In this document: in pieces, positions 1-8,495 of the stretch | Layout: each line of letters begins with the position of its first letter | Numbering within the stretch: position 1 is the stretch's first letter | NCBI GenBank assembly: GCA_015065135.1 | Contig: SVQY01000007.1 | Coordinates: forward strand, 1 to 64,000 | Source of the DNA: Oscillospiraceae bacterium | Lineage (GTDB): Bacteria; Bacillota; Clostridia; Oscillospirales; CAG-272 | Length of the DNA stretch: 64,000 nucleotides | Direction: 5' to 3' | Notes under the pieces: generated by a model | What the model saw: only the letters and a program-made list of their open reading frames with translations | Told to the model about the DNA's origin: nothing | Databases searched by the model: none | Translations under genes and position numbers: made by a program

Positions 1-11
1 TTCATATTTAT

Positions 12-935
12 TTACTTAACAAATTTTCTTCTCGCATCGCAGAGTGCGGTAATAAAGTCCTTATCCAGCTTGGTGAGCTTATATCCTTTATGATAGATGA
101 GAACATCCCTATATACCTTTTTATTGCCCTCGCACACACGCTGAACAAGATTATATCTGTCAAGTATCTGCTGTGAGGCAGGCGATACCCACATAAATGT
201 TTTTGGATTTTCCGAAAGAAGATCAAACTGACTTGCTCTCTCGAATACAAATATTCTTTGATCCACTTTGTCGGGAAGCTCCTCGCGGAACACCTTAGAC
301 ATAGATAGTGTGGGAACGTAAGGATCTGCGTGCGCTATCTCTATATAATCGGAAAGATCCTCGTAAGTGATCGTCTCCTTCTCCGCGAGAGGATTATCCC
401 GGCTCATGATAAGAACGTAGGAGAACTCAGCCACAAGCTCGTAAGAAAGCCCTTTTTCCTCAAGCATATCCTTGTAGTATTTATCATAATTGTCCGAATA
501 ACGAATAATACCGAGCTTGTATTCGTTTTCAAGAAGCTTTTTTATGGTCTTTTTGGAGTTGGTTTCCTTGTAATATATTTCTACGGGAGTATCTCCGATG
601 TTTTTTGAAAATTCCGCCATTGCGGCAGAGATATAGCACGCGCGTGGAACGGATATTGAAAACTTACGCTTTTTATGCGAGCCGTCACGGTAGGACTGTT
701 CGATTTTTTCAATACGTAGAAGAATGTCACGCGCATAGTCCATAAACTCCTCGCCATCGGGAGTCAGAACCATTCCCTTTGCGCTTCGTTGGAATATGGT
801 AATTCCAAGATCGGCTTCGAGCTCTTTTATAGATCGACTGATATTCGGTTGTGCGATCATCAGCGTTTCCGCTGCTTTATTCAGCGAGCCGAGTTTTGCA
901 ACCTCGACCGCGTATTTCACATGTAGAATATTCAT
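12..935 (-). CDS. LysR-family transcriptional regulator
   Basis: A 307-aa protein of typical LysR length. An N-terminal winged helix-turn-helix (about residues 1-60, with LNKAAETLMIAQPNISRSIK) precedes a periplasmic-binding-like effector domain (about 90-300). The ATG is preceded by a strong GAGGAGG ribosome site. LysR proteins usually control a divergent neighbour, but here an IS200 copy occupies the upstream flank, so the original target may have been displaced or lie elsewhere. The effector cannot be read from the sequence. The family call is secure; the role is unknown. Confidence 0.93.
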   Translation of the reverse strand: MNILHVKYAVEVAKLGSLNKAAETLMIAQPNISRSIKELEADLGITIFQRSAKGMVLTPDGEEFMDYARDILLRIEKIEQSYRDGSHKKRKFSISVPRACYISAAMAEFSKNIGDTPVEIYYKETNSKKTIKKLLENEYKLGIIRYSDNYDKYYKDMLEEKGLSYELVAEFSYVLIMSRDNPLAEKETITYEDLSDYIEIAHADPYVPTLSMSKVFREELPDKVDQRIFVFERASQFDLLSENPKTFMWVSPASQQILDRYNLVQRVCEGNKKVYRDVLIYHKGYKLTKLDKDFITALCDARRKFVK

Positions 936-977
936 ATACAGGTCCTCCTCTCATTGCACTGCTTACACATTTGTTTT

Positions 978-1006
978 ATTATATCACAAAACTGTGAATA
1001 ATTCAA
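978..1006 (-). promoter_or_regulatory. Sigma-A-type promoter for the LysR gene
   Basis: On the minus strand, TTGAAT and TATAAT are separated by 17 nt, about 45 nt upstream of the LysR start codon. It is a close match to the vegetative consensus. Confidence 0.7.
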
Positions 1007-1141
1007 GGCGCTTCTTTTACCTTGATATGCGCCAAATAAATATCCCCCCGCGTAGCGGGGGGTATTTCATTTTCGGGCATAGCCCTCACGTCACTGGCAG
1101 CGCACAAGTGCGCGTTCGAGGACCTGCCAGTCTCGCATGGA

Positions 1142-1612
1142 TTACTTACTACCCATAAATGGGTCCCGTGGGTCGAACATTGCTAACTGGTCACTTTCTC
1201 TATCGTGCTTTAGTTGTTGCGCTATGTATTCCTTTATTGCTTTCGTGTTCTTCCCCACGGTATCAACGTAATATCCCTTACACCAAAATTCGCGGTTTCG
1301 GTATGCAAACTTCATATTTCCCCATCTCTGGAAAATTTGCATCGCACTTTTTCCTTTCAGGTATCCCATAAAACCCGAAACGCTCATTTTGGGCGGGATA
1401 TGAACGAGCATATGTACGTGATCCGGGCACACCTCTCCCCCTTCTATGATCACTCCTTTCCATTCGCATAATTTTCTCAATATCTCTCGTATTTCTGCTC
1501 GGTTGCCGCCAAAAAATGCTTTTCGTCTGCATTTTGGCGCAAACACAATATGGTACTTGCAATTCCATGTTGTATGTGCTAAACTATTTGTGTCTGTGGA
1601 AACTTCTTTCAT
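1142..1612 (-). CDS. tnpA: IS200-type HUH transposase TnpA
   Basis: A 156-aa Y1-type transposase of normal family length (about 130-155 aa). The HUH metal site is visible as PDHVHMLV, and the nucleophile tyrosine as the Tyr in KEYIAQQL near the C-terminus. TnpA cuts and rejoins single-stranded DNA at the element's hairpins. The reading frame is intact, so the copy may still be active. Its ribosome site lies in the 3' arm of a perfect 15-bp inverted repeat (next entry), so translation is probably repressed. Confidence 0.95.
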   Translation of the reverse strand: MKEVSTDTNSLAHTTWNCKYHIVFAPKCRRKAFFGGNRAEIREILRKLCEWKGVIIEGGEVCPDHVHMLVHIPPKMSVSGFMGYLKGKSAMQIFQRWGNMKFAYRNREFWCKGYYVDTVGKNTKAIKEYIAQQLKHDRESDQLAMFDPRDPFMGSK

Positions 1613-1616
1613 AGAT

Positions 1617-1684
1617 AAATCCTCCGTTGTGTTTTTTTAGTTCTGACTGGCAGGTCGAACTCATTATATCACAACGGAGGATTT
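1617..1684 (-). promoter_or_regulatory. RBS-sequestering hairpin in the tnpA leader
   Basis: AAATCCTCCGTTGTG at 1617-1631 is the exact reverse complement of the sequence at 1670-1684. In the tnpA transcript the GGAGG ribosome site next to the start codon pairs with CCTCC in the 5' arm. A TATAAT-like -10 lies at the loop edge. Leader hairpins that block tnpA translation are known for IS200. Confidence 0.75.
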
Positions 1685-1762
1685 CCTGCTCATCGGTTAA
1701 CCTCTACTGAACCACGCGAAGCGTGAGGCGACATATCGCGTGGTTTTCGTTTTACAATAAAG

Positions 1763-1789
1763 AAAAAACGCCCACGTGGGCGTTTTTTT
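1763..1789 (-). terminator. Rho-independent terminator of the serine hydrolase gene
   Basis: AAAAAACGCCCACGTGGGCG followed by a T-run forms a perfect stem flanked by A and T runs. It lies immediately after the stop codon of the minus-strand hydrolase gene. Confidence 0.85.
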
Positions 1790-1792
1790 CTG

Positions 1793-2932
1793 TCAATATG
1801 TCAGGCTCGGCGCATTGTCGGGCTTTTCGAGCGGGACTTCAATTTTTTCACCAAGCAGGTCGGCACGTATGGTCTTGTAGAGCCAGGAGCGCAGGTGTCG
1901 GTTGGGCGCTCCTAACACGTGCTGCGCATAATAGAAGGTGACGTTATTCACCGGATCCACCGAGGCGTATGCACCTGCGGCGCCGCCCCATCCGAAATCC
2001 GTGCGCTCCCGATTCTCCGGGTCCAACGCGCGCATACCGAGACCGTAGCCGCCACCGCGGGACGCCGCGTTGAACATAGCACGTTGCTGCTCGGTGAGGT
2101 GATCCTGTGCCATCAGCGCGACCGTCTCCTTTTTCAGGATCACGTCGCCGACGCGCATGGCCTCCAGAAACTTGATGAAGTCCTCCACCGTGGAGATGCA
2201 GCCGCCACCGCCGCCCGCGTAGTCCTTTTTTAAATGGCACCAGAAGCGCCATGCGAGCGAAAACTCGCCCGTTTCCTTATTGTATCGGTATTGCTTTGCA
2301 AAGCCCTCCCAATCCTCAAGGGGATGCAGGAAGGTGGAATGCGCCATACCGAGCGGATCAAAAATATGCGCCTTTACATAGTTTTCAAATTTTTCGCCGG
2401 AAAGCACCTCGATAAGGGCGCCCAGCACGTCATGGGAAAGGCCGTATTTCCAGCCCTCGCCCGGTTCAAACTCCAGGGGTGTCCTTGCAAACATATTAAC
2501 CGTCTCCACCGTGGGGCAGTTGTTGCCCGGGATGCTGTAGTACGCCTCCAGCTCGGGGGTGTGCATACTGTAGCCCATGCCCGAGGTCATTCGGAAAAGA
2601 TCCTTGATCTTGATGGAATTTTTCGCTTTTTCGATACCGTTTTCTGTTTTTACGGTCATTTCACGAAAAGCGGGCAGGTAATCGGCCAGATCGTCCTCCA
2701 GCGAAAACATCCCCTTTTCCCACAGCTGCATCGCCGCCGCGCAGGTGATCAGCTTGGAGCAGGAATACACGTGATATTTCTCCTTGCCCTGCACGGGGAT
2801 CTTGTTTTCAAGGTCAGCATATCCCCCCATATGCCGCAGAATGCATTCCCCGTCCTTATAAACGATCAGGTCGAAGCCGGGAATACCCATGTCCAGAAAA
2901 TGTTGGCACAGTGCTTTCGTTTGTTCAAACAT
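1793..2932 (-). CDS. Serine hydrolase, beta-lactamase/penicillin-binding-protein-like (PF00144)
   Basis: The 379-aa protein has the class C beta-lactamase/esterase fold markers: SxxK as SCSK (about residue 65) and a second motif YGLS in place of YAN. No signal peptide is visible, so it is probably cytoplasmic. Members act as esterases, D-amino-acid peptidases or amidases, and the substrate cannot be told. The ORF track begins seven codons earlier, but GGAGGTGATC sits 4-5 nt before the internal ATG, so that start was chosen. The gene is monocistronic between its own promoter and terminator. Confidence 0.88.
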   Translation of the reverse strand: MFEQTKALCQHFLDMGIPGFDLIVYKDGECILRHMGGYADLENKIPVQGKEKYHVYSCSKLITCAAAMQLWEKGMFSLEDDLADYLPAFREMTVKTENGIEKAKNSIKIKDLFRMTSGMGYSMHTPELEAYYSIPGNNCPTVETVNMFARTPLEFEPGEGWKYGLSHDVLGALIEVLSGEKFENYVKAHIFDPLGMAHSTFLHPLEDWEGFAKQYRYNKETGEFSLAWRFWCHLKKDYAGGGGGCISTVEDFIKFLEAMRVGDVILKKETVALMAQDHLTEQQRAMFNAASRGGGYGLGMRALDPENRERTDFGWGGAAGAYASVDPVNNVTFYYAQHVLGAPNRHLRSWLYKTIRADLLGEKIEVPLEKPDNAPSLTY

Positions 2933-2951
2933 AGGATCACCTCCGACACTC

Positions 2952-2980
2952 ATTATAAATCAAAACGTTTCTAAAGTCAA
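2952..2980 (-). promoter_or_regulatory. Sigma-A promoter of the serine hydrolase gene
   Basis: TTGACT and TATAAT are separated by exactly 17 nt on the minus strand. The -10 ends about 20 nt before the chosen ATG, giving a very short leader and supporting that start. Confidence 0.75.
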
Positions 2981-3009
2981 TATGCATCTAAAGCTTAGAC
3001 GATTACGCC

Positions 3010-3034
3010 AAAAGGCACCCCGTGGGTGCCTTTT
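3010..3034 (-). terminator. Hairpin terminator, probably for exoA
   Basis: AAAAGGCACCC-cgt-GGGTGCCTTTT is a perfect 11-bp stem flanked by A and T runs, able to act in both directions. It lies about 185 nt downstream of the exonuclease stop. Confidence 0.65.
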
Positions 3035-3217
3035 GCTTTGTCAGATCTATTCTATTTCATCGGGATCGGGCAAGAAGAAAATTCGGCACGGGTAACCCGT
3101 TTAGTCGCCTGACGGTATGAGTTTACCATCATCGCGGCTTGACTTCTTGGATGAGAAGTCGGCTTGAGCCAACCCTTGACCGTCTGTCGATTCGGGCACA
3201 AAAGTATCTTGTCACCG
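3035..3217. other. Structured non-coding stretch downstream of exoA
   Basis: No ORF of note. It contains GACTTCT-N6-AGAAGTC (3141-3160) bracketed by GGCTT copies, and the palindrome ACGGGTAACCCGT (3088-3100). It may be a structured 3' UTR or a relic of a mobile element; I could not match it to a known RNA. Confidence 0.4.
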
Positions 3218-3976
3218 TCACCGCCGATCGGTCAGTTCAATGCCCACGGGACAGTGATCGCTGCCCATGATCTCACCAAGGATAAAGCTATCCTTGACCA
3301 TGGGAAACAGGCGCTCGGAGACCACAAAATAGTCGATCCGCCACCCTACATTCTTTTCCCTCGCCTTCATCATATAGCTCCACCAGGAATATGCCACCGT
3401 TTCCGGATATAAGGTGCGGAACGTGTCGAGAAAACCGCAGTTCAGAAGCTCTGAAAACTTGCCGCGCTCCTCATCCGAAAAGCCCGCGCTATGGTGGTTG
3501 CTCTGGGGGTTTTTGAGGTCGATGGGCGCGTGCGCCACGTTCAGGTCTCCGCAGTACACCACAGGCTTGTGGCGATCCAGCTCCTGAATATATCCGCGCA
3601 ACGCATCCTCCCAAGCCATTCGATAGGAAAGACGCGCCAGCTCACGCTGGGCATTGGGTGTGTAGACACAAAGCAGATAAAAATCCTCGTATTCCAGCGT
3701 AATGGCGCGCCCCTCGGTATCATGCTCCGGGATGCCGATGCCATAGCGCACCGAAAGCGGCTCGCGCTTTGTGAAAACGGCCGTGCCGGAATAGCCCTTC
3801 TTCTCGGCGCTGTACCAATACTGATGATAGCCCTCCGGGCAGAATTCCGCCTGCCCCGGCTGCATTTTTGTTTCCTGAATGCAGAAGATATCCGCATCCG
3901 CAGCAGAGAAAAATTCCGCAAAGCCCTTGCCAAGGCAAGCGCGAAATCCGTTCACGTTCCAAGAAATTAGCTTCAT
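3218..3976 (-). CDS. xth: Exodeoxyribonuclease III (AP endonuclease)
   Basis: A 252-aa exonuclease/endonuclease/phosphatase-fold protein of usual ExoA/XthA length. Diagnostic blocks are the N-terminal SWNVNGFRA, the metal-binding glutamate in IQETKMQ, the active-site stretch GDLNVAHAPIDL, and the terminal GSDHCPVG. It incises DNA at abasic sites and removes blocked 3' ends in base-excision repair. It has its own promoter and an AAGGAG ribosome site 6 nt before the ATG. The identification is secure. Confidence 0.96.
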   Translation of the reverse strand: MKLISWNVNGFRACLGKGFAEFFSAADADIFCIQETKMQPGQAEFCPEGYHQYWYSAEKKGYSGTAVFTKREPLSVRYGIGIPEHDTEGRAITLEYEDFYLLCVYTPNAQRELARLSYRMAWEDALRGYIQELDRHKPVVYCGDLNVAHAPIDLKNPQSNHHSAGFSDEERGKFSELLNCGFLDTFRTLYPETVAYSWWSYMMKAREKNVGWRIDYFVVSERLFPMVKDSFILGEIMGSDHCPVGIELTDRR

Positions 3977-4011
3977 AACGGTCTCCTTCTTATCACTTTC
4001 GCATTGTTTAT

Positions 4012-4040
4012 ATTATACCATACGACCTCATATTTCGCAA
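4012..4040 (-). promoter_or_regulatory. Promoter of the exonuclease III gene
   Basis: TTGCGA and TATAAT are separated by 17 nt on the minus strand, about 35 nt before the start codon. It abuts the terminator of the upstream glycan operon. Confidence 0.72.
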
Positions 4041-4042
4041 TA

Positions 4043-4081
4043 GAAAAAAGCCGCCGCTGCGAAATGCAGCGGCGGCTTTTT
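4043..4081 (-). terminator. Strong terminator of the polysaccharide operon
   Basis: AAGCCGCCGCTGC-gaaat-GCAGCGGCGGCTT, flanked by A and T runs. The GC-rich stem and U-tract lie directly after the last gene of the glycan operon. Confidence 0.92.
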
Positions 4082-5029
4082 TTATTTCTCACCCTCTTGA
4101 TGGTAGTGCACTTCTTCACGCACCACATATTGCGGAGAATTATTGATACACATATAAATGCGTCCAACATACTCGCCAATCAGTCCAAGCATTACCAGAG
4201 TAATACCACCCAATATCAAAACAATGCCGATCAAGGAGCTCCAACCCTCCGGCGCTTGATTGGAAACGAAGTACATTACGATAACGTAAATGAGATACAA
4301 AGCGCCTACTATTGCGGAAAAGATACCGGCATGCGAGGCTACACGCAAGGGCTTGACAGAAAACGATGTAAAGCCATTCACCCACAAACTGATCAGCTTT
4401 TTCAGTGTATAACCGGAAGCACCATTTGCACGCTCACGGTGATTGATCTCCACATTGGCAATACGTTTGGTAGAACGCAGCACCAACCCGATCACATAAG
4501 GAAAAGAACCTTGATAGTTCTTGATCTCATCAATCACATATCGACGGGCTGCAAAATAACTGGAAATGAACAGATCCTTCGGTTTGCCCAGCATCGTCTC
4601 AGTCATCTTGGCGTTGACTTTGCTGCCCCAATTGCGAAAACCGGAATGCTTTTTCTGCGCATATTTGGCGTATACCACATCAAAGCCTTCCTCGATCTTA
4701 TCCAAAAGCTTACCCACCTCGGAAGCAGGCGTCTGTCCGTCATCGTCCAAGCTGACCACAATATCACCCTTAGCATAGCGATATCCTGCCATCAAGGCGG
4801 CGTGCTGGCCAAAATTTTTGGCCATATCTACACCAACAATATCTTCTCCCTCGTTTGCCAATTGGCGGATCACCTCAAACGTATTATCAGGCGAGCAATC
4901 ATTGATCAAAACGATTTCGTGTGTATATCGATCACTCAGCGTCATCATCGCTTCACGGATCTCTTCCACAACGGCAGGAAGCGTTTCCGCAGATCGATAG
5001 CACGGGATCACAAAGCTTATTTTTTTCAT
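4082..5029 (-). CDS. Family 2 glycosyltransferase, ArnC/GtrB/DPM1-like polyprenyl-phosphate type
   Basis: A 315-aa protein. The N-terminal GT-A domain (1-230) starts with FVIPCYRSAETL and has the nucleotide/metal motif SLDDDGQTP. Two C-terminal transmembrane helices (about 232-300) follow, the layout of enzymes that move a sugar onto undecaprenyl phosphate (ArnC, GtrB). It is the last gene of the glycan operon and overlaps the preceding GNAT stop by 4 nt (ATGA). With the large membrane protein three genes upstream it may form a Gtr-like side-branch decoration pair. The sugar donor is unknown. Confidence 0.88.
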   Translation of the reverse strand: MKKISFVIPCYRSAETLPAVVEEIREAMMTLSDRYTHEIVLINDCSPDNTFEVIRQLANEGEDIVGVDMAKNFGQHAALMAGYRYAKGDIVVSLDDDGQTPASEVGKLLDKIEEGFDVVYAKYAQKKHSGFRNWGSKVNAKMTETMLGKPKDLFISSYFAARRYVIDEIKNYQGSFPYVIGLVLRSTKRIANVEINHRERANGASGYTLKKLISLWVNGFTSFSVKPLRVASHAGIFSAIVGALYLIYVIVMYFVSNQAPEGWSSLIGIVLILGGITLVMLGLIGEYVGRIYMCINNSPQYVVREEVHYHQEGEK

Positions 5030-5550
5030 ACCGTCTCCTCCCGAATAATAGCCATTCTGGTTACATCGCAGAATTTTCCATCCACAAAAATATCATCCTT
5101 CAAAACGCCCTCGATCTCAAATCCCGCCTTTTCGTAGCTACGGATCGCACGCTGATTATCCGAAATAACACGAAGATACAGCTTGTGCAAGCCTAGCTCC
5201 TCGAAGGCAAAACGGATGGCCAGCTTAGCAGCATCGGTGCCGCATCCCTTACCAAGTGCTACATGCTCACCAATAAAAATGCCGTATTCTGCGTTTTTGT
5301 GCACGGGATCAATGCTTTGCATATACACCGAGCCGATCGGCATATCGTTTTCGCGCATATAAATGATAAATTGTGCTACTTTTCCGGTTTTGACCTTGGT
5401 CTCTAACCAATTCAGATGTTCGGCAGGTGTAATATCCTGTCTATAAATAAAATATTGCTTGACTGCCTCGCTATTTCGCCAACGCAGCACCATTTCGGTG
5501 TCCGCCTCAGTGATCGGACGCAAATAGATGTTTTCGGTATATAACTCCAT
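5026..5550 (-). CDS. GNAT N-acetyltransferase (RimJ/RimL-PseH-like), probable nucleotide-amino-sugar acetylase
   Basis: A 174-aa single-domain GNAT. An acetyl-CoA loop is recognisable around GKGCGTDAAKLA, and the C-terminal NQRAIRSYEKAGFEIEG is typical of RimJ/L and PseH relatives. The track starts at a GTG, but the GAGG ribosome site touches that codon and lies a normal distance from the ATG three codons later, so the ATG was chosen. It directly follows wecE, whose product carries a free 4-amino group. By inference it acetylates that amino sugar, as WecD does in enterobacteria, though it is shorter than WecD. Confidence 0.82.
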   Translation of the reverse strand: MELYTENIYLRPITEADTEMVLRWRNSEAVKQYFIYRQDITPAEHLNWLETKVKTGKVAQFIIYMRENDMPIGSVYMQSIDPVHKNAEYGIFIGEHVALGKGCGTDAAKLAIRFAFEELGLHKLYLRVISDNQRAIRSYEKAGFEIEGVLKDDIFVDGKFCDVTRMAIIREETV

Positions 5551-5555
5551 TATGC

Positions 5556-6686
5556 TCACACCTCAAAAAAAGCTTTGACCGCTTCGCAGATCTGTGCCAC
5601 ATCTGCAGCGCTGATGCCATAATACATCGGCAGTCGCACCAAACGATCGCTTTCTGCGGTAGTGTACTGATCTACTCCATCAAAACGACCAAATTTGAGG
5701 CCAGCCGGTGCACTATGCAAGGGTACGTAATGGAACACCGCCATAACTCCCTTCTCTTTCAAAAAGCGGATCAGCGCGGTGCGCTCCTCGAGATCTTTAC
5801 ACTTGAGGTAGAACATATGTGCGTTATGCACGCAGTCCGCAGGAATGGTCGGCAGCGTGACCTTGCCCGCCTTCTCCAGGGGAGCAAATGCCTCGTGATA
5901 GGCATTCCAGGTGGCCAGACGGTCGTTGTTGATCTCATCCGCCTTCTCCAGCTGCGCCCACAGGTAAGCAGCATTCATATCGCTGGGCAGATAGCTATCG
6001 CCAAAATCCACCCAGGTGTATTTATCCACCTGACCGCGGAAAAACTTAGCGCGGTTGGTGCCCTTTTCGCGCAAAATCTCGGCGCGCTCATTATAGGCAG
6101 GATCGTTGATGACCAATGCTCCGCCCTCGCCCATAGAATAGTTTTTCGTCTCGTGGAAGGAATAGCATCCAAAATCACCGATAGTGCCGAGCGGACGGCC
6201 CTTATAGGTGCTCATCACGCCCTGCGCGGCATCCTCCACGACCTTCAGACCGTGCTTTTTGGCGATGGCCATGATGGTATCCATCTCACAAGCCACGCCC
6301 GCATAGTGCACCGGCACGATCACCCTGGTCTTTTCGGTAATAGCTGCCTCAATCTTTGTCTCGTCAATGTTCATCGTATCGGGGCGAACGTCAACGAACA
6401 CCAGCGTTGCGCCGGCCAGCACAAAGGCAGTCGCCGTGCTGGAAAAGGTAAAGCTGGGCAGGATCACCTCGTCACCGGGCTTCAGATCACACATCAAAGC
6501 AGCCATATCCAGTGCGGTGGTGCCGCTAGTGGTCAGCAGGACCTTCTGCGCACCAAAGCGCTCCTCAAACCATTGATTGCAGCGTTTGGTAAACTGACCG
6601 TCGCCACAGATCTTGTGCGCGTCGATCGCTTGCTTTACGTAATCAAGCTCGGTGCCCACGTACGGGGGAATATTAAAATAGATCAT
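5556..6686 (-). CDS. wecE: dTDP-4-amino-4,6-dideoxygalactose transaminase (WecE/RffA-like)
   Basis: A 376-aa PLP-dependent sugar aminotransferase of the DegT/DnrJ/EryC1/StrS family. It matches the remembered E. coli WecE closely over long blocks (PPYVGTELDYV, FVDVRPDTMNIDETKIEAAI, PVHYAGVACEMDTIMAIAKK). The PLP lysine is in FHETKNYSMGEGGA. WecE turns dTDP-4-keto-6-deoxyglucose into dTDP-4-amino-4,6-dideoxygalactose (Fuc4N). The rmlA and rmlB functions that make the substrate are not in this window. The enterobacterial-like sequence in a Gram-positive cluster suggests exchange of glycan genes. Confidence 0.93.
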   Translation of the reverse strand: MIYFNIPPYVGTELDYVKQAIDAHKICGDGQFTKRCNQWFEERFGAQKVLLTTSGTTALDMAALMCDLKPGDEVILPSFTFSSTATAFVLAGATLVFVDVRPDTMNIDETKIEAAITEKTRVIVPVHYAGVACEMDTIMAIAKKHGLKVVEDAAQGVMSTYKGRPLGTIGDFGCYSFHETKNYSMGEGGALVINDPAYNERAEILREKGTNRAKFFRGQVDKYTWVDFGDSYLPSDMNAAYLWAQLEKADEINNDRLATWNAYHEAFAPLEKAGKVTLPTIPADCVHNAHMFYLKCKDLEERTALIRFLKEKGVMAVFHYVPLHSAPAGLKFGRFDGVDQYTTAESDRLVRLPMYYGISAADVAQICEAVKAFFEV

Positions 6687-6714
6687 TTTTCTTCCTTTCT
6701 ATCATCCGGACACT

Positions 6715-8475
6715 TTAAGATAATGGTGTGATCACGGCGTTGGATACATCCCAAAAGAAAACATATACCCAATATTCGCCGTCGCTGATCGGATATATCT
6801 CCGGCATACGATTCACAGTCCCGTTGGGTTCTTCCAAATAGTATGGGGCATTTATCCAGTTCTGTGCAAAAACATAACACCTGGCATTTATTTCATCCCA
6901 CACAATAACACTATCTTCTCTGACATCCAAATACAGTTGGGGTAAATCGTCCCCTTCTGAAATATTTACAAAATCAACCTGTATATCATACAATGCGGCA
7001 TATCGCTCCCAATATCCGTCATGTATAGCCAACAAATTTCTTGTTTGATAGATCGTGTTTGATTGTACACGCTGATTGTGACAGACCCGGATCGTGTCGG
7101 TCTCAAAAACACCTTCTATCATTTCAAGCCGCTGATAATCCTCGGCTTGTACACGCCCAACTACATTATTAAACGCCTGTTGTGGAATCAGAACGAGGCC
7201 TATACAAATGCAAATCAATGCCGCCCCTGCAAAACGCACTTTTTTCAAGGCATATTGAACAAGGCAACACAACAGCGCAATGATAATAATTGCTGCAGCA
7301 TATAAAAAATAACTAACCGGTAATGACGTGAACGACGATGAATTGACGGCTCCTTGATACATAGTAGAAACGGCATTCGGTAACGAAGGGAGAACCATAT
7401 ACACAAGGCACACGGCAATACCGATCAAATAAAGCCACCAGTTCTTCTTTTCGGTTTTTTGAGCCGCAAAGTAAAAGATAGAAACACCTGCACCAAGCAC
7501 AACGAAAAGCAAGCCGAGGCTTAACAGGCTTTGTGCATTCAGCAGTCCGCCATTGTACAGTTCCATCTGATATTGAGCAACATCGTTTAAACAGTAATAT
7601 CCCGGAATTGCGGACACAAACAAGGTTTTGATAATTTCAAAGGAACTGGAAAAAGATACGAAGCCAATCTGATTACCCGAATACGCCGTGGGAAAGAGTG
7701 CCGTCAAACCAAAATATAAAGCCACATAGGCCACGGCTGTAACAATATGCCAGACACAGGCCTTTACCATATTTAAGAAGGAAAGCCTTTCCTTGGTTTG
7801 ATAACATCGGTAAATATACACAAGTGGGAATAAGAACGAATAGACAATCAAAAATTCATATCCGCACATTGCCAGGAAAAACAAAATAGCTGAACAAGCA
7901 ACATTGCGTTTGGAATGCTTAGAATGATCCAAACAACTCATATAGCATAACAGCGAGCCTTGCAAAAAAAGCATTGGTATAGCAACCAAAGGCGTAAAAG
8001 CCGCAGGTGCCGCATGTTGAAAGGTAAGCGGCATTAAAACCACGAACAAAAATGCTGTCAGAAAAGAAAGCGTCTTATTTTTGCAAAGCCTATATAACAC
8101 ATACCCCAATAAAACGGCATTTACCACAATCAAAAAGGCACAGATGCATCTGTTGAAAAACATATTGTCGCTTAAAAAGCCTAAGTATCGCCAATCAGCT
8201 AAAAGCCCCAACAATCTTCCCTTTTCAAAGTGCACCTTTGTGTTTTCCCAAACAAGATGCCAAAAACCAATTTTACGATCAAAGCGATTCTGCAACTCAT
8301 CATTTAATGTCACGCCTTGACCTAGCATCGGCCATAATGCCGCAACCATAGCGATCAAAGCAAGAATATAAACGGCTCCTTTTATTGGTGTGATTTGCTT
8401 AATCTTTTCACGCACTTTTTTCCATTGAAGGGCAAAAAAAGACTCTCGTTTATCATTTGTTTTTTCTTCTGTCAT
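6715..8475 (-). CDS. Polytopic membrane protein, possible GT-C (GtrII-like) glycosyltransferase
   Basis: A 586-aa protein. A first membrane helix (about 34-50) is followed by an external loop with acidic residues (NDELQNRFDRK), then roughly ten hydrophobic helices to about residue 425 and a C-terminal soluble region of about 140 aa. This resembles GT-C enzymes and GtrII-type serotype transferases, which use lipid-linked sugars outside the membrane. The operon also encodes an ArnC/GtrB-like enzyme, which would make such a donor. I saw no firm family motif, so the enzymatic role is inferred from topology and context. Confidence 0.6.
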   Translation of the reverse strand: MTEEKTNDKRESFFALQWKKVREKIKQITPIKGAVYILALIAMVAALWPMLGQGVTLNDELQNRFDRKIGFWHLVWENTKVHFEKGRLLGLLADWRYLGFLSDNMFFNRCICAFLIVVNAVLLGYVLYRLCKNKTLSFLTAFLFVVLMPLTFQHAAPAAFTPLVAIPMLFLQGSLLCYMSCLDHSKHSKRNVACSAILFFLAMCGYEFLIVYSFLFPLVYIYRCYQTKERLSFLNMVKACVWHIVTAVAYVALYFGLTALFPTAYSGNQIGFVSFSSSFEIIKTLFVSAIPGYYCLNDVAQYQMELYNGGLLNAQSLLSLGLLFVVLGAGVSIFYFAAQKTEKKNWWLYLIGIAVCLVYMVLPSLPNAVSTMYQGAVNSSSFTSLPVSYFLYAAAIIIIALLCCLVQYALKKVRFAGAALICICIGLVLIPQQAFNNVVGRVQAEDYQRLEMIEGVFETDTIRVCHNQRVQSNTIYQTRNLLAIHDGYWERYAALYDIQVDFVNISEGDDLPQLYLDVREDSVIVWDEINARCYVFAQNWINAPYYLEEPNGTVNRMPEIYPISDGEYWVYVFFWDVSNAVITPLS

Positions 8476-8495
8476 CTCGAATCTCCTTTGCTATA

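Larger units (their letters stand above)
1040..1750 (-). mobile_element. IS200/IS605-group insertion sequence (IS200-type, tnpA only)
   Basis: A single-gene element with an HUH transposase and no tnpB. Palindromic sequence lies at both flanks: CCCCCCGC-gta-GCGGGGGG near 1042-1060, and a subterminal imperfect palindrome built on AACCACGCG/CGCGTGGTT near 1710-1745. This is the arrangement expected for single-strand transposition. No terminal inverted repeats or target duplication are expected for this family. Exact ends are uncertain by a few tens of bases. Confidence 0.75.

Noticed and set aside
1142-1640. Plus-strand ORFs inside the IS200 element
   Set aside because: Shadows of tnpA; an accompanying tnpB would be about 400 aa and is not present.
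2958-2974. CcpA (cre)-like site AGAAACGTTTTGA between -35 and -10 of the serine hydrolase promoter
   Set aside because: Too many mismatches to the cre consensus to support a call.
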